From: Sympetrum striolatum
Taxonomy: Eukaryota > Arthropoda > Insecta > Odonata > Libellulidae
Direction of reading: 5' to 3'
Assembly: GCA_947579665.1 (NCBI GenBank)
Contig: OX388350.1
Coordinates: 43,433,393-43,497,392, forward strand
DNA: 64,000 nt
Of this stretch, positions 43,465-55,220 are shown piece by piece (the first letter of the stretch is position 1; every line of letters begins with the position of its first letter). The notes beneath the pieces were generated by a model. The model worked only from the letters and a program-made list of their open reading frames with translations. It searched no databases and was not told the DNA's origin. Both the position numbers and the translations under genes were made by a program.

Positions 43465-44029
43465 TTTTTGCATCATGGATGGAAAAGTAATCCTCATTGA
43501 GCGCAAGTACGACTTAATTTTTACGACGTTGTAGCGAGTTATTTCATAAATGTATATTAATACACATTGGGATGTTAACTACTATAACTATAATGAAGAC
43601 TATTTACTTACCCTAGCTTAAGAGCTCATGTCGTTCGCTTATTTAAAATTTTTGCTTTTTAATAACTTTGGCTCAAATTTTTATGCAATAGTTAACTTCA
43701 ACTACCTGTTACATATGAATCCATAGCGTCTTTGGAAACTTGTTTAAGGATTGATTGATTCCATAAGAATTCCTTGATTCTGAGTTATTTATTTCTAGTT
43801 GCCTGGAAATGGTTTTTAAAAAGCCTGAATATTACTCAGTCAATAATTTGATTTATGAATCTTGAAGAGTTAGATTCTTAATTCCTGAAATATTTCTCAT
43901 TTCACTGATTGGATCAAAGCCCTTGCTTTTCAAATCTATTATATATAGATGCTTCTCCGGATTCATTCATGGATATACCTATCTATTATATATAGATGCT
44001 TCTCCGGATTCATTCATATATATACCTAT
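43465..44029. other. non-coding between E2 and the satellite
   Basis: AT-rich and without a gene. A 47-bp unit starting ATCTATTATATATAGATGCT occurs twice in tandem, at 43934 and 43981. Confidence 0.5.
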
Positions 44030-45150
44030 ATAGATAGATAGATAGATAGGATACAAATTCACAGCCTAAACTACAAGCGTCATTGATCTGAAATTTTTAT
44101 GACATATTGGCCATAACGTGAAACCCCCAGGAAAAAAGAGACTTTGATCCTCAGTGTCATGGGTTCAATTCCAGAGGGCCCCAAAGTCCCGATTTTTCCC
44201 GTTTGAATGCATTGCCGTGATTTTCGGGAATTTAAAAAAAATACTTTCCGGATAGGTAGAGAAGTAAAACTCAAGGTGCCTATATTTATGGTCTTGGACT
44301 TTCGAAAACATCAATGACTTTTACAAAAGTTATCCTGGGTTCGATGCTAGGACGATGCAAAGATCTGCCCTTTAAAATACATGGGAGCCGTTTTTCATTA
44401 TTTTTTTAGATGCACTTATCGAAATGATAGGATGTTCGTGCTTGGCTGGAAGATGTATGGTACGAATAAGTTTCAGAAAAAAATTTTCATAAGACCGTAC
44501 TGTTCCTGGGTTCGAAGCCAGAGCACAATAACGTTTCTCTCATAAGGAATATAAAGGAAAAGTAGGACGTCATTTGAGGCAGTTGTAACCAATATTTCTG
44601 CTTGAATTTGCATACGCGGTTAGAGATGGTGTTTTTCTTTTGTGCTGCATAGAAAGTATTGCCTGAAAGACCCGGGTTCGATGCCGGGCGGTAAAAATAT
44701 CCCCCATATATAATACTATGGGGTATCCTTTCATAATTTTTTTATGCATTTATCGATATGTAAGAGAGCTCTTGCTTAGATGGAAGATGTATTTTAACAC
44801 TTTGCTTAAGAAAAAAAATAGATAAGACCATGCTGTTCCTGGGTTCGATGCCAGAGCACATTATAATTTCTCAAATAAGGAGTGTATGTGAATAGTAGGA
44901 CGTCGTTTGAGGTAGTTGCACCTAATAGTTTTGCTTGAATTTTCACACATAGTTTGATATGGTAATCTTCTATTTTGCTGCATAGTAAGTACACCAGGAA
45001 GACCGGGGTTCGCTGCCAGGCGATTAAATTGCAGCGAATTCTACGAATATTTTGAATTTTTTTTTTCTTTTGATGTCCGTCCCGATATGATGCCGATATG
45101 AAATTAGTGTTGTCGATCTGCTTGCAGTATGCAAGCTACATTTTACTCGT

Positions 45151-45186
<36 letters not shown>

Positions 45187-46262
45187 GATACTAATTCACA
45201 GCCTAAACGACAAGCGTGATTGACTTGAAATTTTTACGACGTATTGGCCATAACGTGTAACCGCCAGAAAAATTGCGATTTTGATCCTCAGGGTCATGGG
45301 TTCGATTCCAGAGGGCCCCAAAGTCGCGATTTTTTCCATAAGAATGCATGGTGGGGATTTTCAAAAATTTTTTTGAGGTACTTCCCGGAGAGAGAAAGAG
45401 TTGAAACTCGAGGGATCGCTAGAAGCCGTGCGTATCCAACGAAAATCAGAAAAACATCTCAGAATATAGTCCATGGTTCGATGCTAGGTCGGGGCAAAAA
45501 TCGGCCGTTTAAAATGCATTGCGGCGATTTTTAAGATTTTTTTTGGATCCCTTCCCGATAACATGGATTCTTGAAACTCGGCACGTGGATAGATATCATG
45601 AATATATTTTATAATCGAATTTTACATGTTCGCTGATGGTCCTTGGTTCGATCCCAGAGGGCCATTAGTTCTTCTCAATGCATTTCTTACGGAGATAACG
45701 GAAACAAAATTTAGGTACTTCCCGGCATGCAATCGACTTCAAACTTTGCATGATACAAGAGCAAGTCTTTACAAATCAAACTGTGCATTCACAGCTTATA
45801 ATATTTCCTGGGTTCGACACCAGGTGTCTCTGCAATCAGAAGTTGATCCGATTTTTAGGAATTATTTTGAAACCTTTCCCAATAATATAGAAATTTGAAA
45901 TTCGGCATATAGATAGAGATCATAAATTACTTTCAGAAACATGTTTTAGATTTCAAAGATCGTCCTTGGTTCGAATCCAGAGAGCCATTTACATTCGTGA
46001 AAAGTAGAACGTCGTTTGAGGCAGTTGCAGTCAATATTTCGCCTTGAATTTTCGCATATAGTTATAGATGGTGATCTTCTATTGTGCTGCATAGTAAGTT
46101 CACCAGGAATACCGGGTTCGATGCCTGACGATTAAATTGAAGCGAATTTTAAGAAAAATTTCAATCCATTTTTTTTCTTATGATGACCGTCCCGATATGA
46201 TGCCGACATGAAAATAGTATTGTCGATCTGCTTGCAGTATGCAAGCTACATTTTACTCGTAT
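44030..46262 (+). repeat. two-unit satellite (~1.14 kb each) with twelve B-box-like motifs
   Basis: Two long direct units begin in a (TAGA)n run (about 44030-44050 and 45155-45187) and end with the same block (GTCGATCTGCTTGCAGTATG, then CAAGCTACATTTTACTCGTA). Inside each, diverged ~165-bp monomers carry a motif close to GGTTCGANNCC. Motif starts are 44162, 44338, 44509, 44675, 44842, 45007, then 45299, 45475, 45645, 45811, 45968, 46115. Short complementary arms often flank it (e.g. CCCGG/CCGGG at 44671). No tRNA body or convincing A-box accompanies them. Open frames here (45244-45534, 45626-45898) are incidental. Confidence 0.85.
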
Positions 46263-49200
46263 TATATATAATTACCAGCTGTTGCAGTGCTTTCTTATTT
46301 CTAAATTTATTTTATGTGCTCCAATGAATTAATTACATTGGAGCAAGAGTTTGTAGCACTTAGTACAGTGGTTATGTGTTTATTTTTCTTCAATATCTAC
46401 TCCGCTGATTCAATGTTATACTCTTTAAATGAGGAATAATGTTTACTAGGAAGGAAGAGAAGTGTAAGGGAGTTAGCCTTTGCTTTCCTCACTGAGCCAT
46501 CATGCTAGAAGCGTAACTTGTCTACACAAGCGAGGCACAATCACTCTATGAGTAACACTTTTGTTGGAATTCTATGAGGAGAGACCTCAATCAATGCACT
46601 TATTCACTCATACCTCAGTAGCTTTCATTCCATCATGGCCATAATCAAGAATGTACCAATAAATGTTTGATACATTTTTCTCTACCCTGTTGCTAATGAT
46701 ATATGAATAATATTCCATTCTTCAGAATATAGTAGCAAGAATGAGTTATATGTCACAGAATTGAATTAGTTTTATAAACTGCTGCTTTAGATAATTTCCT
46801 CTATGGTTGTGGGATTAGTTCAGAATAATTTCTGGTCCGAGACTTTTCTTCAGTTGCTTAAGCAACATGTTTCATGTTCATAATGTACATCTGTCTTATT
46901 ATGTTATATTTTGTGACCAATTGGTATTTCATAAGTATCACAACTCTATCAATTTATTCATAATATCTGTAAGGATTCAAACGGGTTTAATTATTTGAGT
47001 TATTTTCTTTGAATTCTAATAAGCTGCTAGGTTTTTTTTGAAAACTTATAGCTTTACATTGTTTGAAGGTTTTGAATTTTAGTGCACAATACTTACGATT
47101 GATTATTCTCAGCATCTCTCTCTTCCATAACTACACAGAGAAATAGTGTCTTACAGGGTTTTTATTTATTCAGTTGTTTATGTATTGTACAATTTTATGT
47201 ATTTATTCTGTTAATGGAGTGTATATATCAAATTCTTTGACAACTGCCTTCATAACATAAATTTTCAATTTATTCTTGTTTTTTTTTAACTATCCTCTCC
47301 ATCAATTGTTTAGTTTTTAGCCATCTTATCTTTCAAAATTTTCTCACTTTAAGTTTTTATTTAGTTGTGCAAAAGTGACTGTATTTATTACACATTTCTT
47401 TCCTGTATATACATATTTTCTTATAATATTTACTTTTGTGTTTCTCAGCTTCCTAACAGTGATCTTTGACATTGGCATTAGCAGAATTTAAAAATCTAAT
47501 ATCTAATAATTACTTAGGTGTACATAATTGTTGCTCTGTATATTAACAGTTGGTTATTTCTGACTACTAGAGTATTCATATCTGAAATAGAATTGATGAG
47601 ATGAGATAACAGAGATTGGAAAATATGCTTTTTTATTTTTAAGTTTCTGAAGCATGCTTAATGATTGATATTGTGAGCACTGAAGTTCTCTGGAACCTCC
47701 CAGTTAGTAACTAAGGGGAGTTTTTTACCATTATGTTACATCATACATCAGTATTGCCATGGTGACTGGTATTGAATATAGTACTTTGACTCAACAAGTC
47801 AGAGATTAATGAATGGAATGCAGCAAGACCTACCATTCGGCCTCTTCATTATGTTTAACTAAAAGGAGAACCTTAACTCCAATGATAAATTCTCATTGAA
47901 ATTTGTGACAATAAGTTTGTCTCAATTTTTCTAAGTTTTATTCATATCATCATCTTTAAATTCTTTGTTTCAAGTTTTTATTTAACTTCTTGCAATTTGT
48001 ATTCATATTCTCACGTTTTTTGAATTCTTTTATTTATATGTTCTTTGCATAACATTTTCTTTATCTTTCAGATAATTGAGTTAATTTTTGGCTGTATTCA
48101 GAAATTGGAGTTCTGATTTCTAAATGCAGCCTTAAATTAAACCTGGTACTTGGAAACAACAGACCCAGTTGATGGATACAGAGGAGCAATGAGCATCATC
48201 AAGAAATTTTCTAACTATAATAACAACTCTGGAGAGTTTCTGGCCAGGCAAATACTCTCATACCAAAAAGAGTGGCCAGGACAAGGCTGAAAGGATTTTC
48301 AATGAAAATTTGAACAGTTCAAGTTCGAAACCTTTTTTATAAAATGCTGTAGTAAAGTGTACACTTAAAGAATTTCAATAAAACGGTTGAATCAGAGTGG
48401 TGTGAGTCTTCTTTTCTCCTCTCCATTAGTCTGTCTGGTGCTGAAGAAAAATTGGAGTGGAGCAGCAAAGAGTCCTCCTTGAAGAAAAATCTACTCATGT
48501 AAATTTGGTCTTGCACATTGTTAAATAGGAGTACTTCCCTAAAAAAAAGTTTGTTATTGTGCATGCACAGAAATAAATACTGAGTGAAATGGATTCAATG
48601 CTTGTAAAAATTTAACTATCAGAGATGTTTAGTTCTTGAAAAAAATTAAATGAGAAATGTTCTCTTAACCAAGTAATTTGAGCCACATTGAAATTTAAAA
48701 TAAGACTTTGGAGTTGCATATGAAAAAATTTAAGCCCAAATCAAAACTTTTTAAATTAAATAAAAGTACTTAAAACTTGCAAATAGAAGTTAATTTGAAA
48801 ATTACATAATTTTGATTAAAGTAAGATTTTAAGTTGGAATTGATCAAGAGAGCATTCAAATTAATTAACAGATAAGTTTCGGACCATGGCCAGCTAGTAG
48901 GTATGTTGAAATATGCAGCTTATAAAATTATTCTGTTTAGTACCCTTGTACAATCTGTTTGAATAAGTAAAGTACTACTCATTAACCTCTTGTAACATGA
49001 ACCACCAACCATTTCCTTGACTTGTTCTCTTCACCTTTTGAGGAACATACTAATCTTGAGGCCCAGCAAACTGGATTGGCCATAGGTTCTCCTCTTTTAC
49101 ATCTTGAATAACCAGTAATATTTTCACAGTAGTGGAAACGAAGAAACTGATAATTTCAATTCACAATGAATGGATATTATTGTAATATTTTTGTCTAAAA

Positions 49201-49304
49201 CCAGCTGATTCCCCACTGTTAATTTCACAATCTACTCTTAATAGTATTATGAAGATGCAACAGAAAGGTAAGGCAGGACTTCCAAATGAAAAATGATACC
49301 ATTC
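46263..49304. other. long AT-rich gap, no gene recognised
   Basis: Contains one dispersed repeat copy (46447-46656). I see no exon pattern, RNA gene or terminal repeat in the remainder. Short open frames such as 48337-48564 (minus) have no recognisable motif. Confidence 0.45.
46447..46656 (+). repeat. dispersed ~200-bp repeat, copy C
   Basis: Same family as 1928-2118 and 34471-34679. Shares TTGCTTTCCTCACTGAGCCA with copy B and the GAGTAACACT and CATAATCAAGA blocks with the others. Confidence 0.7.
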
Positions 49305-50455
49305 CGTAATTTGCTTATATTAGTGGAATCTTTTTCAAAATGTGGTTAATGTGGAGTTTTGCGTATTTTGGGCATAATAGTGGAATCCTTGTTACAATGT
49401 GAAATGATCTCGTTTAGATCTTTAAGACAAGTGCTAATTTGAACAAATTTACTAGAATATTATGCAAAATATAGCAATAAAACTGAAATTATCGAAAAAA
49501 TGGGCATTTATGGCCCATTCTTTGTAATTTGCAGTTAAAATTTGAATTTTTCTTCAAAATATGGGAGGATATAGCTTAGATCATCAAAACGAGTCCACCC
49601 TTTGACAAGGTTTTCATGAATGTCAGGCAAAATACAGCCAATAATATAGATAAAAAATCTAAAAAACACGTTTCTTGACGATTTTTCCTTGATTTGGTCA
49701 TAAAAGTAGATTCGCTCTTCAATATATGGATTTAATTCCCTTAGATCCTCGAAACGAGTCCACATATTCTTTCGATTTACTTGAATTTTATGCAAAATAA
49801 GGCAAAAATCGGAAATATTTCGAAAAAAATGCCCATTTTTCGCCGATTTATGCCTAATATGCTAATAAAAATTAAGTTTCTGTTCAATATTTGGAAAGAT
49901 CATTCTGTTATAATAAAAACTCGTCCAAATACAAGTATGTTTTCACGAATTTTAGGCAAGATACAGCTAAATAACCAAATATATTCGAAAAATTGCACAT
50001 TTTTCCTTAATTTGATGATTAAATTGAAAGTTTTGTTCAAAATATTCAAAGATCTCGCTTAGATCTCAAAAACAAGTCCAACTTCCACTAGATTTCCTCG
50101 AATTTATGTAAAGTACAAAAAATAAAGAGATTCTAAGAAATGCCCTATTTTCACCGATTGTCCTGTTATTTGCAAATAAAAGTAGAATTTTCTTCAACAT
50201 ATGGAATGATCTCGCTAGAAACTTAAAAACAATTCCTAACATGAACAAGCATCCATTTTTTAGCCGTTTTTTCACTAATTTGCTTATATCAGTGGAATTT
50301 GTTTTCAAAATAAGGAACGACTTCGCGAACTACATAAAACGTGTTAATATTTGGCTAAATTTACTGGAATGTTAGGCAAAATAAGTAAAAAAAAATACAT
50401 TTTCCAAACAAAGGCCATTTATCGCCAATTTTCCCGTATTTTGTGCATATAATTG
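49305..50455. repeat. diverged ~160-bp satellite, about seven monomers
   Basis: A block like TGGAATGATCTCGCTTAGATC, followed by AAAACGAGTCCA-like text, recurs near 49401, 49562, 49726, 49892, 50046, 50202 and 50312. Spacing is 154-166 bp except for a shorter last one. Other shared blocks are AATTTTAGGCAAAATA and CGAAAAA-TGCCCATTTTTC. Very AT-rich. Open frames inside are by-products. Confidence 0.8.
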
Positions 50456-50458
50456 GAC

Positions 50459-51204
50459 TCCCGGAGTCGATCTCGGAACATCGACCTAGGGTCATTGACC
50501 TATGGTCATAGACCGCAAGTCGTCCCGGTGTCGACCTCCCGGAATCGCCCTCCCGGAGTCGACATCCCGGAGTTGACCTCCCCGATTCGACCTCACTGAG
50601 TCGACCTCACGGGGTTGATTTCGGGTCATTGATTTCGGGTCATCGACCTCGGGTCATCGACCTTAGGTCATCGACCTCGGGTCAACGACCTTAGGTCATT
50701 GACCTCGGGTCATCGGCCTTAGGTCATCGACCTCGGGTCATCGACCTTAGGTCATTGACCTCGGGTCATCGACCTCGGGTCATCGACCTCGGGTCATCGA
50801 CCTCGGAGCATCGACCTCGGGTCATCGACCTCGGAGCATCGACCTCGGGTCATCGACCTCGGTTCAACGACCTCGGGTCATCGACCTCGGTTCAACGACC
50901 TCGGGTCATAGACCGCAAGGCATTCCGGAGTCGAAGCCCCGGAGTCGACCTCCCAGAATCGCCCTCCCGGAGTCGACATCCCGGAGTTGACCTCCCGGAT
51001 TCAACCTCACTGAGTCGACCTCAAGGAGTTGATTTCGGGTCATTGACCTCGGGTCATTGACCTCGGGTCATCGACCTCGGGTCATTGACCTTAGGTCATC
51101 GACCTCGGGTCATCCTCAGGTCATAGACCACAAGGCATTCCGGAGTCGACCTACCGGAATCGAAGTACCGGAGTCGACCTCCTGGAGTCGAAGCCCCGGA
51201 GTCG
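50459..51204. repeat. 14-bp minisatellite with higher-order structure
   Basis: Built from 14-bp units such as TCATCGACCTCGGG, with variants ending TTAGG, CGGAG and CGGTT, and a second type like GAGTCGACCTCCCG. A composite block starting GGTCATAGACCGCAAG at 50503 recurs at about 50905, and in part at 51119. Strongly GC-rich compared with the AT-rich satellite that precedes it. The 101-codon frame at 50755-51060 simply translates the repeat. Confidence 0.9.
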
Positions 51205-51278
51205 TTAAACAACGCAGCCGCACGCCCCGAATTTAATTTATCTGGGTGATGTTTTTCGACAAAATTGGACAGTTCTTG

Positions 51279-52400
51279 TCACTTCGATAACATTTCTCTT
51301 AATTTTTCGGATGGTAGCGCATACTCCGACGTTCCTGATCTCTTCCCCAACACAGTATCCTCCACTGCATCTGACAGATTGTGCTCCTGAAGCAGCAGAA
51401 GTTCTTCTGTCGTCAGTTCTTCTCCGTGGCTCTCGAGGAGTTCATTGATGTCGGCATCATCCACCTCCAGCCCCATGAATTTACCAAGAGATACGAATTC
51501 TTCCACTTCAGGCATTCCTGGTTCGAGTCCTATGGAATCTCTTTGGGAAACAGCTTGGGGCCACAGCTTCCTCCAAGCCGTGGAATTCATAGTTCTTCTG
51601 GTGACTCCCTGCCACCCCAGATCGATGATTTTGATGCAGTTAACGATATTAAAATGATCTTTCCAGAATTTGTGCAGAGTGAGTTTTGTGTTCTCCGTGA
51701 TATCAAAGCACTGACGGAGCAAATGCTTGGTGTACAGTTTCTTAAACTTGGAAATCACCTGCTGATCCATGGGCTGCAAGATAGGGGAGGTATTCGGCGG
51801 CAGGTAGAGGATCTTGATGAAGCTGAACTCATCTAAAATTTCATCCTGAAGGTTCGGAGGGTATCCCGGGGCATTGCCAAGCATGAGGAGGGCCTCGAGA
51901 GGAAGGCCTTGTTCAATTAGGAATGTCTTCACAGCCGGACCGAAGGCGGTGATTACCCATTCGATGGTTAATTGCCCGGTGACCCAGGCTTTCACTTTAG
52001 CCTCCACATCACTGGTAGCTTTTCCGTAATTATCTTGTGAGCCTTGAAGGCCCTCGGATATTCCGAATGGTACACCAGAAGAGACTTGATTTTGCAGTCC
52101 CCACTGGCGTTAGCGCAAAAAGCAAGCGTCAGCCTATCCTTCATTGTCTTATAGCCTGGCAACTTCTTCTCTTCGGCGGTGATTAATGTCCGTCTCGGCT
52201 ACTTCTTCCAAAACAGGCCAGTCTCATCACAGTTAAAAACCTGCTGTGAGACGTAGCCCTGCGACGCGATGAGTTCGGCGAAGTCTTTAACGAACGCTTC
52301 AGCCACCTTGGTGTCCGAACTGGCTGCCTCACCATGTCGTAGTAAGCTGTGGGTACTTTTCATCTTTTTCTTATCATGCCAAAGAATATCGCACGGATGA
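51279..52400 (-). pseudogene. decayed Tigger/pogo transposase
   Basis: Minus-strand relic of a DDE transposase of the pogo/Tigger group. Recognisable parts in order are FNCDETGLFW with the first catalytic Asp, KDRLTLAFCAN, SLLVYHSE, KAWVTG, LMLGNAPGYP, LPPNTSPILQPMDQQ with the third Asp, and an acidic C-terminal region to TGA at 51279-51281. Breaks: an in-frame TAG at 52199-52201, a frameshift near 52005-52020, no N-terminal DNA-binding part, and Gly where the second catalytic Asp is expected (GNAP for DNAP). It cannot be active. Confidence 0.88.
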
Positions 52401-55220
52401 CTGCAAATTCAACATTCCATCAAACTAAAGTGGTACTACTATCGAGATTGACGTGTTAATGGATAAATTCACCTTCATTAATGACATAATTTTATATATC
52501 AAGTTTTAAAATCGAATTAATTACGGTAATTCTAGGTAATATTCCTAATACAAATTACTGTGGGACTTGGATCTGACAATTATCATAGGACTCTGACTCC
52601 ATTGAATCCATTTCAGCACCATCAACATTAGGTTAGTAATGGAATGTTTTAATATTTGGGGTTTAGTATTCGGGGATGGCCGGTTTAAGTTTCTTAGGAC
52701 AGGGAAATAAATTTTTTCTCATCTAGGAATATACCCGGTCCCCTTCCTTCGTCCTCCTCAAAGTGTACCGTTAGAACATGGGTAAGTGATTTCAAATATC
52801 AGCGTAAATTCTTGAGAATCTGCGTTGAAAATATCCCCGTCGATGAAAACTTTTTCTACCGAAAAGATGATATGTATTATTCAGCTAGAAATGAAATGAC
52901 GCGTAAAACCAGCAAATAATTATTCCTGACTGTGGCATTTAAATTTATATAATATTTACTAAAAACAGGGTAATTTTGCGGCAGAAAAAGGAGGTGAAAA
53001 AAATTAGATCGACCTGGGATTAGAAACAGCAAAAATACATATCCTATCTGGACACGCTTACCATTACACCACGGGAGCTATTATATGTGAAATTCGGTAC
53101 ATTTGCATCTAATCTAAATTGGAAATTAACGTAGATTTTTAAACGCTTTATACTAAGAAACTAGGAAGTGATGGTTAAAACTGCAATAATGTTGTTATTA
53201 CAATTAGCCAAAAAACCTATCCTTATAGTATCATTACGATCCGTTTCCGCAGAGGGTAAGGTTCCCGTTAATTACTCAGTTGGGTATAAACGTCTATGTT
53301 TATGAACAAATATCAGAGAAAATAATTCTCAGAGTCAGTATTTACAGCAAATATACTTTCTAATGTTTCCAGGAAATCCAACATGGTGGATCGGCCATAC
53401 ACGGGGAAATTTTCCTGGAAATATTTCCAGGAAATATTTTCAGGAAATATTCCCAGTTATGGCGGATCCGCGACGTTTTGGTCTTTCTTAAGCGCAATTG
53501 CAGACATTTTTTCTTTTGCAGAATTAAATGAGAAATAATAGTCGTACGAAATCGAGATCAGTACCAAAAGAAAGTAAATTGAATAGAGACTCTTATTTTG
53601 GTCGTAGTATATTGTATTCGGGTCGAAATTACGAGAACTAGTGCAAAATGAACGGAAGTTTACGACCAAGGCGATTGTTGAATCCGAGCTTATGCGTTTT
53701 CTCATTACAAATATTATAAAAGATGGCAATTAACTGAGATGCCAACATTTGCAAACTGATTCATAAACAATAGGGATACAATTACGGCGATTTTACAGTC
53801 TTTTGGAAATCATTCAACAAAATTAAAACTGACAATGAATTGTATAAAAAAATTAATGAAGCTAGAAGCTGTAATTGTCTTTTTTATTGTTACTTACATA
53901 AAAAAGTTTAAATTTCGTACGTATCGACGGGAATTAAGGCTAACAACACACCCAAATTACGTATTTGTACACACTCACAGCTGACGTAATAGAAAAATAA
54001 TGAAAAAATATAAGCAATGATTATATAGGTATATTCTTTGACGAAAGAACCTCAGTAAAGTTCAGACTTAAAAATTCAATGAATTACGGTCGAATTTTGA
54101 CCACTGGGCTATCACTAGTAAATATAAATGGTCCAAAATGTGATAAATATATTCTTAATTCTTGTCACACGTGAGTACGATTCCCGTGAACAATTTTTAA
54201 AGGTTGAACTGTGTAAACTTACTAGTAAGAAAAATATGCATTAAATAGTTCTTTTGTCAGTATTACGTGTACTTCATATCTTCGCAATGTAAAGTATTTA
54301 TCACAGATACAGTAAAACCAGTAAAACCCCTCCACGGGAGCGACTCTCCGTAAGGAGGGGGAAAACCAACAATGCCGGCGTCCACAGATAGGTGGCGTTG
54401 TTATTCGCATGCAAAGGTCTGCTACGCCGTCTGCTAACGCGTCATCCACTCGCGTTCTGCGGCGGTTCGTTTAAAATTCGACTCGAGCTTTTGTACGTAG
54501 GCAAAGTAATTCAACGAGAGAATGATTATTTTTAGGAAAGGGAATTTTAATAATGATTAATATCCAGAAATTAAGAAGTAAAAATATGATTTTATTTAAA
54601 AAATTCCACAAAGCAAGATACACACATAACAATTCAACACTCAAACAACATTAAATAATTGAATTCTAGGATTGCGTAGTTAAACTAGATAAGCATATAG
54701 TATATGAAAAACAACATAACTTGTAATATTAATTCAAAACAATTCAGTAAAGTTTCAATTGAAAAATATCAATAATCACATGATAGATAAAACAAAAATT
54801 TAGCATGTTATGCTAATAATTAAGACTATTAAAACAAACAATTTAAGATATATTAATGTTATCCTGCTCCTTCACAATATTTCTGATTAAGTCACTTATC
54901 TGTCCATGTGAAAAAGGATATCCTCAATTCTTAAAACCAAAATAAGTTAAACTCTTAGTCTTGTAATCACCATGGATGAGGCAGCCCAGCATCCACCTAA
55001 ACAAACCACTTGCACTATGTATCTCCAATGTGGCATGAGAGACTCCTTCCCTTGGTGAACCACTATCAAGGCACCCCATCACAAAATTATGGTGGCACTC
55101 ACACAGATTACCAAGTTCTCACTTGGGTAAGTATAGCACTCCTTCTTTTCAATAGTCTCCACAATGAAGCACTCCCACACAGCATCTTCTTGAAGCTGCA
55201 CCTCCAGCAAACCACTTTGG
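52401..55220. other. non-coding, scattered small repeats
   Basis: No gene recognised. A tRNA-like relic lies at 53005-53080. Around 53395-53455 a short unit GGAAATATTTCCA is repeated. Near 54307 a TACAGTAAAACC start followed by a short CG-rich inverted repeat (GGAGCGACTCTCC region) resembles a transposon end, but no partner end was found. Confidence 0.45.
53005..53080 (-). repeat. tRNA-like relic, minus strand
   Basis: Minus-strand reading gives GCTCCCGTGGTGTAATGGTAAGC, an A-box-like D-arm, and further on TTTCTAATCCCAGG in place of a B-box. The ends do not pair into an acceptor stem. Likely SINE head or tRNA pseudogene. Confidence 0.5.

Noticed and set aside
43921..44050. CRISPR-like array
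   Set aside because: These are a two-copy 47-bp tandem repeat and a TAGA microsatellite in a eukaryotic genome; there are no regular spacers.
44662..44695. tRNA genes at the GGTTCGA motifs of the satellite
   Set aside because: No A-box, anticodon arm or acceptor stem at the right distance from any of the twelve motifs.
45244..45898. Open frames in the B-box satellite
   Set aside because: They follow the repeat monomers and show no protein motif.
50755..51060. 101-codon frame with a repeating HRPRVIDLG-like pattern
   Set aside because: It is a translation of the 14-bp minisatellite, with no start context or flanking exon.
54306..54365. Complete transposon beginning at TACAGTAAAACC
   Set aside because: No matching opposite end or target duplication could be found in the window.
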